From NCBI GenBank assembly GCA_021805955.1, contig JAJZDO010000670.1, forward strand, positions 1 to 10,270: a DNA stretch of 10,270 nt, written 5' to 3'. Below are positions 6,055 through 10,270 of this stretch, in pieces (position 1 is the first letter of the stretch; every line of letters starts with the position of its first letter). The position numbers were made by a program, and so were the translations under genes. This DNA comes from Acidobacteriota bacterium (GTDB taxonomy: Bacteria > Acidobacteriota > Terriglobia > Terriglobales > Acidobacteriaceae). The notes below the pieces were generated by a model, which searched no databases, was not told the origin of the DNA, and saw nothing but the letters and a program-made list of their open reading frames with translations.

Positions 6055-6486
6055 ATGCCAGGGAAACGATTGAAAGAATCACGAGAAAGACAACTCCCGA
6101 CCGCAAGCGAGCTTAGGTTGCTGCAGATCCTTTGGGAAGGCGGCGAAGCCACGGTTGAGGATGTCGTCAATGCGCACGTCCCGCGGGATCGGCCCAATTA
6201 CAAGACCACCCAGACGTTGCTGCGCATCATGGAGCAGAAGGGGTTCATCGCGCACGAAAGTCGGGGACGGGTCTTCGTCTTTAAACCTCTAATCTCACGC
6301 AAGACAATCGACCAGCAATCCGTACAGGCGCTACTCTCGCGGAACTTTGGCGGCTCCGCAACCGGGCTGTTCCTCAACTTGCTGGAGGCGGCAACCGTCA
6401 GGGAAAAGGACCTGGATGAGTTGGAGTCCCAGATCCGGGAGTATCGTAAAAAGAACGAGCCGTCGAGCGGACGTAACCGGAACTAG
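6055..6486 (+). CDS. BlaI/MecI/CopY-family transcriptional repressor
   Basis: 143 aa from ATG 6055, chosen because GAGG lies 3 nt upstream and the length is near the family's usual 120-145. An upstream in-frame ATG at 6001 (161 aa) has no ribosome site. The winged-helix DNA-binding domain is clear: PTASELRLLQILWEGGEATV (15-34), recognition-helix region YKTTQTLLRIMEQKGFI (49-65), then the wing ESRGRVFVFKP. The C-terminal helices (about 80-135) form the dimerisation part. In Staphylococcus BlaI, BlaR1-dependent cleavage occurs at an Asn-Phe bond (recalled); the corresponding stretch here reads FLNLLE, so Asn is kept but Phe is not. It represses until the partner protease, encoded 72 nt downstream on the same strand, removes it. 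The palindrome at 5929-5950 is the probable binding site. Confidence 0.92.
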   Translation: MPGKRLKESRERQLPTASELRLLQILWEGGEATVEDVVNAHVPRDRPNYKTTQTLLRIMEQKGFIAHESRGRVFVFKPLISRKTIDQQSVQALLSRNFGGSATGLFLNLLEAATVREKDLDELESQIREYRKKNEPSSGRNRN

Positions 6487-6558
6487 AGCGCGGCGCTTCT
6501 CGTCTCGTGGATGGCGGAGGCAACGCAAAGCGTCAGCAGGCCAGAAATCGGAGGTGTC

Positions 6559-7998
6559 ATGCGTCCAGAGACTCAGCTAGCGATCATGGCAGCATTCACC
6601 GGATTTCTACTCAAGACGTCCCTGGGTTTCTGTATCTGTTGGGCAATGAGCAAAATTGTGTCCTTCCCTCGAAGACGGTTTCTGATTTGGTTCGGTTTCC
6701 TCATCAGCGCGGGATGCTATTGGCTATGGCTGGCGGCAGCTCTTGTGCCCCAAGGATCGCCGCCTATCCCCTTGGAGGTACCCGCGGCTTTGGCCATGAC
6801 AGCACCGGTCGGCGAGTGGCAAGTCCAGCGCTCCTGGGAGTTTCCCATCTCGATCGTCTTACGGGGTTTGGCAGCACTGTATTTCATCGTATTGGGATAC
6901 TTCTTCGTCGCGTATATCAAAAAGCATCTTCACCTGCGATGGATACTTCGCTTTACCTATACGGCGCCCGCTGCGATCGAGAACATATTCCGGCCAATCG
7001 CGGAGAGTTTGGATGCCGGCAATGTGCGGTTGCTGATGCTCTCGGGGATTCATTCTCCCGCAACCTTCGGTTGGATCAGGCCCACCATTTTGTTGCCGCC
7101 GTTTTGCCTGGAACAGAACGAGAGCGAGCTAAGAGACATCTTCCGCCATGAATTGCAGCATGTTCAACGCCGAGATTTCGTCTTTAACGGCATCGCCTCG
7201 CTCTGTCGCGCGCTATTGTTCTTTCATCCGGCTGTTTGGTATGCCATGCGCAGGCTCGAATTGGAAAGTGAACTTGCCTGCGATCTGGCGGTCGTCGGCG
7301 ATTCTCCTGACAGGCGCGCCACCTATGCCGAATGTCTGGTTCGCTTTGCGAGGCTGCATGTAACTCAAGGGCCCACGCCATGGAATCTGGATTTCGCGGG
7401 TTCGTCGGTTCAACTCAAAGTGCGGGTTCGCTCGATCCTGACGGAAACCGGAAAAACCCCTGGCTGGTTGCTGGGTTTGCGTGCGACTCTAGGATTGCTA
7501 GTCTGCGCTGGATTTTTGGGCGTCGTGCCATCGCTCTTCGTCGTGCTTTCCTATGAGCAGCCGCGGATTGCGCAGCCGGAAAAACCCCAATCGCTCACTA
7601 CCCACGCCGGTGTTCCTCCGCGGAGGAAACGCACCGACACGGTTCGATTGCATGGGCAGGCTCTGGGAACGCGTCGCGTATTTTCTTCCTCGCCCTCAAC
7701 CGTCTCAATTTCTCCTCCGGTTGAGGTTGCTGTGGATGCAACACCAATTGTGGCGCGCAATTCCGACCCGCTCCTGTCCAGCGAGCCGCAGCCGACGCTG
7801 AAGCTGCGGAGCGATCTGGGTGGAACTGCAGCGTCGCACCCTGCCCGAGCCACAGTCATCCTTTTGTCCAGTCAATCTTCTTCTCATCCAGGAAACTCGA
7901 TCATCACGAAGAGACGCTCGGTCGCGTCGGCAATCACAGCGGCGGCAAGCGAAGCCGTCCGCATCGCTTCTCACGGCAGCGTCCGAGGCGACCATTGA
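6559..7998 (+). CDS. M56 (BlaR1-type) membrane metallopeptidase without sensor domain
   Basis: 479 aa from ATG 6559, chosen for GGAGG 4 nt upstream; an in-frame ATG at 6511 adds 16 residues without a ribosome site. Hydrophobic segments near 6-30, 41-65, 97-120, 210-228 and 302-332 are probable membrane helices. The cytoplasm-facing zinc-protease core shows HELQH (197-201), FHPAVW (222-227) and the glutamate of ELACD (E238) as third ligand, all intact. In classical BlaR1 a penicillin-binding sensor of about 250 residues follows the last helix. Here there are only about 145 Ser/Thr/Pro/Arg-rich residues (335-479) with no SxxK-type transpeptidase motifs visible. The protein should still cleave the neighbouring BlaI-type repressor, but the signal sensed is unknown. 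It forms an operon with the repressor. Confidence 0.9.
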   Translation: MRPETQLAIMAAFTGFLLKTSLGFCICWAMSKIVSFPRRRFLIWFGFLISAGCYWLWLAAALVPQGSPPIPLEVPAALAMTAPVGEWQVQRSWEFPISIVLRGLAALYFIVLGYFFVAYIKKHLHLRWILRFTYTAPAAIENIFRPIAESLDAGNVRLLMLSGIHSPATFGWIRPTILLPPFCLEQNESELRDIFRHELQHVQRRDFVFNGIASLCRALLFFHPAVWYAMRRLELESELACDLAVVGDSPDRRATYAECLVRFARLHVTQGPTPWNLDFAGSSVQLKVRVRSILTETGKTPGWLLGLRATLGLLVCAGFLGVVPSLFVVLSYEQPRIAQPEKPQSLTTHAGVPPRRKRTDTVRLHGQALGTRRVFSSSPSTVSISPPVEVAVDATPIVARNSDPLLSSEPQPTLKLRSDLGGTAASHPARATVILLSSQSSSHPGNSIITKRRSVASAITAAASEAVRIASHGSVRGDH

Positions 7999-8101
7999 GG
8001 CCACTGCTCGTCTCCATCGTGTGGCGGGGTACGCGGACGGAACAGCGTTAGTCAGAGCATTTTCACTATTACTTATGAACTCTCGAAGTTCAGGTACTAT
8101 C

Positions 8102-8126
8102 GTGAGCGCTACGTGAACCACGGGTT
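8102..8126. repeat. Candidate terminal inverted repeat of the IS66 remnant
   Basis: GTGAGCGCTACGTGAACC begins at 8102, 27 bp from the transposase stop. IS66-group ends typically begin GTAAGCG; this matches six of seven. It would mark the 3' end of the element. The other end is lost, so it cannot be paired. Confidence 0.35.
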
Positions 8127-8500
8127 CTACGCAGTGGGGACAGCGGGGTTCTCCGGGTTCCTCAGCCGTGCGGCCTGAGTAAGCTTCCACTGGTCTGGCA
8201 GCCATGCGGATAGCTCGCTCATGCGTGCCGAGGTCAGGTTGGCCAGCAGCTGCGTGAGATAGAGTTGCGGGTCCACATCGTGTCGCCGTTCTGCCACCGC
8301 GCGGATTGCCCACGAAAAAACTGTTCTTGCGATTGAGCACGACGCGCTTTATCTCGCGCTCGCTGATGTTGTTGTCGATGGCCACCGCGCCGTCCGAGCA
8401 GAACACGTTCAGTTCCGTCCATTGGCCCAGGGCGGAGTGGATCGCCTCGGCCGTAGATTTTTTGGGCAGCAACTGCTCCTTCCACTCGAAAAGTTCCACA
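8127..8500 (-). pseudogene. IS66-family transposase (TnpC), C-terminal remnant with internal deletion and frameshift
   Basis: Only the last part of an IS66 transposase remains. From about 8497 down, one frame reads LFEWKEQLLPKKSTAEAI, then IDNNISEREIKRVVLNRKNS and FFVGNPRGGR. This is the conserved IS66 DDE C-terminal block (IDNN..ER...R.....RKN..F.G...GG). Near 8286-8292 the frame switches: the continuation RRHDVDPQLYLTQLLANLTS and WLPDQWK lies in another frame ending at TAG 8127-8129. About a dozen residues normally present after GGR (the A.L.SL..TC part) are missing, so an out-of-frame deletion joined the two parts. The N-terminal two thirds are absent, and the remnant abuts a glycosyltransferase relic at about 8500. 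Non-functional. Confidence 0.8.
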
Positions 8501-8958
8501 GTTCTTCGATGACGTGTGAATAGCCAGATTCATGCACCCATTCGACTTGGGAGCTGAGATATTCAGCCGGCGGATTGTCCCGAGCCATTTCCATATACGC
8601 GCTGATTGCGCCGGGCAGAAACTCATCATCCGCACCGAGAAAGCATATCCAATCTCCTTCGCGCTTCGGTTAGGCCCTTATTCCATGCATCATAAACTCC
8701 GTTGTCAGGTTCGCTCGCCCAATACTCGACTCTGTCGTCATACCGGCGCAGTATGTCGACCGTTTGATCAGTCGATCCGCCATCCAGCACAATGTGTTCA
8801 ATGCCGGGATAATCCTGCTGCAAAACGCTTTCCAGGTAGCCCGCGATGTATTTTTCTCCGTTGTATATGGCTGTAATCGCAGAAACGGAAGTTTGCTTGG
8901 CACAGTCTCCTCGCTTGCGGAGTCCGCCGTCAAGGCGTTGGATTGCATCCTGTTGCAT
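8500..8958 (-). pseudogene. Family-2 glycosyltransferase, frameshifted and 3'-truncated
   Basis: Starts at ATG 8958 with AAGGAG 7 nt upstream. The first frame reads VSAITAIYNGEKYIAGYLES, then HIVLDGGSTDQTVDILRRYD and SEPDNGVYDAWNKGLTEAR. This is the GT-A nucleotide-sugar binding fold of GT2 enzymes that transfer sugars during surface polysaccharide synthesis. At about 8655-8664 the frame breaks (one extra base in a CGAAGGAG context). The expected continuation GDWICFLGADDEFLPGAISA, with the metal-site-like ADD, follows in the next frame to about HESGYSHVIEELW, where the IS66 remnant begins. About 150 of the usual 240-300 residues survive. It lies divergent from a polysaccharide export gene, so it is probably a dead member of that cluster. 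Confidence 0.8.
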
Positions 8959-9254
8959 TCCATGGCTCCTTCATGGATTGTACCGTTGTCCGGCAGACGG
9001 ACCGCTTTCCAACCGCTTGAACCCACGACGCCTCCGCCGCAGATACAGACGCAGTCCTCCTGCGGCTCCATGGAAATGGAGAGTTGGAAGGCACGATATC
9101 GCTTTGTCGTGCTATCGTCAGATACCAGAAGGTCTCCGCGAGCGCTCTGCGTGTTGTCGCATCCGCCTGCCGACAACACGGGAAAACGTGTGCTTTTTCA
9201 ACCATGTGAATGATTTGGGCCAGCCCAGCATTTACACTACTAGGGTCAACTCAA
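8959..9254. other. Divergent intergenic region upstream of the export gene
   Basis: Nearly 300 bp with no convincing gene; open frames on both strands lack domains. It contains two dyads: a 10-bp-arm stem-loop (9150-9180) and a weaker one, GCACGA (9091-9096) with TCGTGC (9107-9112). It would hold promoters for the glycosyltransferase relic (minus) and the export protein (plus). No clear -35/-10 pair was found. Confidence 0.55.
9150..9180. repeat. 10-bp-arm stem-loop upstream of the polysaccharide export gene
   Basis: CGTGTTGTCG (9150-9159) and CGACAACACG (9171-9180) are perfect inverted arms around an 11-nt loop, 74 bp before the export gene start. It could be an operator dyad or a leader hairpin. 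A short T-run (CTTTTTC) comes only about 12 nt later, too far for a standard intrinsic terminator. Confidence 0.5.
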
Positions 9255-10270
9255 ATGCTACGCAGATTTCTTCCCCTTTTCGCCGCGATGTTGTGTATGG
9301 GAACGATGGCGGCGAGCGCCCAGCTCATGGGTGGAAGCTCGACTTCGCAAACGACCGACTGTTCGAGCCCCGCGAGCGCGTTTTCGCCGGAGTGTACGGG
9401 CACATCCGCCAATCCCTATGCGACCGGGCAACAATACAGCACGGGACAAGGCGCGTATGGAACGGCAGGCCAGCCGCAGCAGCCTTCGGCCATCGGCGGC
9501 AACGGCATTCATCAAAATGTTCCGACATACGTCGATCAGTTCCCATATGGGAACCAGCTTACGGGGGCCTATCCCAATCCATACAATCCTTATGCGAACT
9601 TGCGGCAGGAACAGCCCCTCACGGAATTTCAGCGGGTAGTAGCTGGCTCCGTGGGGGCCGTGTTGCCCATCTTCGGTGCGAACCTCTTTTCCAGCAACGC
9701 GGCTCAGTTCGCGCCCATCGATCGCACTCCTGTTACCTCCGACTATGTCGTAGGTCCGGGCGATCAACTGTTGGTCCGCGTATGGGGCCAGGTCAACTTC
9801 AATATTCATGCGACCGTCGATCGCGCAGGCGACGTGTACATTCCGCAGGTCGGCAACGTCGAGGTCGCGGGCCTGCATTTCCAGCAGCTCAATGACTATC
9901 TGAAGGACCAGCTTGGCCGCGTGTTTCGCAACTTCGACCTGAGCGTCAACATGGGCCAGTTGCGGTCCATCCAGATATACGTGGTCGGGAATGCGCGGCA
10001 GCCGGGAAGCTATACCGTCAGCTCGCTCAGCACGCTGGTGAACGCGCTGTTTTCCTCCGGAGGTCCCTCCGAACAAGGATCGATGCGGCGGATTGAATTG
10101 AGGCGTGGCGGGAAGGTTGTGACGACATTCGATCTCTACGATCTTTTGATCGATGGCGACAAATCGCACGATGCGCCGCTGTTGCCGGGCGATGTCATTT
10201 ACATTCCCGCAGTGGGACCGCAAGTTGCGATCGCGGGCAGCGTCCATGTTCCAGCGATCTATGAGTTGAA
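9255..10270 (+). CDS. Polysaccharide export outer-membrane protein (Wza-like), 5' part
   Basis: 338 codons visible; the gene runs off the right edge. Residues 1-22 are a Sec signal peptide (MLRRFLPLFAAMLCMGTMAA, cleavage near SAQ). There is no canonical lipobox, unlike lipoprotein Wza. Residues about 27-125 are a Gly/Gln/Pro/Tyr/Asn-rich, probably disordered stretch. A poly-export domain follows (about 160-236) with SDYVVGPGDQLLVRVWGQ and VDRAGDVYIPQVGNVEVAG, typical of Pfam Poly_export (PF02563). Then comes a first SLBB domain (about 238-320: IYVVGNARQPGSYTVSSLST and LLPGDVIYIP). PQVAIAGSVHVPAIYEL begins a second. Such proteins form the periplasmic/outer-membrane channel through which exopolysaccharide leaves the cell. 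The start has only a weak AGGG about 10 nt upstream, but the signal peptide fits it well. Confidence 0.9.
   Translation, partial: MLRRFLPLFAAMLCMGTMAASAQLMGGSSTSQTTDCSSPASAFSPECTGTSANPYATGQQYSTGQGAYGTAGQPQQPSAIGGNGIHQNVPTYVDQFPYGNQLTGAYPNPYNPYANLRQEQPLTEFQRVVAGSVGAVLPIFGANLFSSNAAQFAPIDRTPVTSDYVVGPGDQLLVRVWGQVNFNIHATVDRAGDVYIPQVGNVEVAGLHFQQLNDYLKDQLGRVFRNFDLSVNMGQLRSIQIYVVGNARQPGSYTVSSLSTLVNALFSSGGPSEQGSMRRIELRRGGKVVTTFDLYDLLIDGDKSHDAPLLPGDVIYIPAVGPQVAIAGSVHVPAIYEL

Noticed and set aside
8087..8101. GAACT...AGTTC short dyad next to the IS66 end
   Set aside because: Arms of only 5 bp, likely by chance; not convincing as a target duplication or terminator.
7705..8499. 264-aa minus-strand frame as one intact transposase gene
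   Set aside because: Only the first 45-50 residues match IS66. After the frameshift the frame runs through noncoding sequence and antisense to the M56 gene.
9214..9235. Possible sigma-54 promoter (TGGGCC...GCA) before the export gene
   Set aside because: The GG-to-GC spacing is 9 instead of the required 10 and the flanking bases match poorly.
8846..9895. Long plus-strand open frame of 349 aa
   Set aside because: It crosses the divergent intergenic region and runs out of frame through the export gene; the product is Arg/Ser-rich with no domain.
9258..10247. Long 329-aa minus-strand open frame
   Set aside because: It is antisense to the export protein, whose signal peptide, poly-export and SLBB motifs are clear. 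The minus product has no domain and a composition typical of shadow frames.
1..10270. CRISPR array, tRNA, rRNA or riboswitch
   Set aside because: No regularly spaced direct repeats, no tRNA cloverleaf and no conserved rRNA or riboswitch core were seen by eye on either strand.

Overview
The window looks like a piece of a moderately GC-rich bacterial chromosome, most likely Acidobacteriota (Terriglobia-like). This is inferred from the gene repertoire: a BlaI/M56 regulator pair, a YceI protein, IS66 and IS630 debris and a Wza-type export protein. No marker gene here proves the taxonomy.

Left part (1-2454). The 3' end of an IS630-type transposase enters from the left edge. It runs into a minus-strand gene that keeps little more than a signal peptide (124-234). 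Then come, all on the minus strand, a secreted 461-aa protein with two similar beta-type domains (358-1743) and a secreted YceI-family protein (1834-2454). A 356-bp gene-free stretch follows, holding a REP-like hairpin and a 165-bp MITE-like element with 26-bp inverted ends.

Centre (2811-5617, minus). A FAD-dependent oxidoreductase lies behind a class-III PLP aminotransferase whose catalytic lysine is replaced by asparagine (codon AAC at 4579-4581). Upstream are two tightly packed small open frames: a 35-aa single-membrane-span peptide with a good ribosome binding site, and a 41-aa basic peptide joined to it by a TAATG overlap and ending 2 nt before the aminotransferase GTG. Read in transcription order this is a possible four-gene operon. 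It is the most unusual item in the window.

Centre-right (5929-7998, plus). Divergent from that operon is a BlaI/MecI-type repressor followed by an M56 (BlaR1-type) membrane metallopeptidase without a penicillin-binding sensor domain. A perfect 9-bp-arm palindrome (5929-5950) lies upstream of the repressor and is the likely operator. The same half-site recurs at 5486-5494, with weaker relatives at 5979 and 2475.

Right part (8102-10270). A truncated, internally deleted IS66 transposase abuts the 3'-truncated, frameshifted remnant of a family-2 glycosyltransferase (both minus). Divergently, a polysaccharide export outer-membrane protein begins at 9255 and runs off the right edge. The glycosyltransferase relic and export gene suggest the edge of an exopolysaccharide cluster eroded by insertion sequences.
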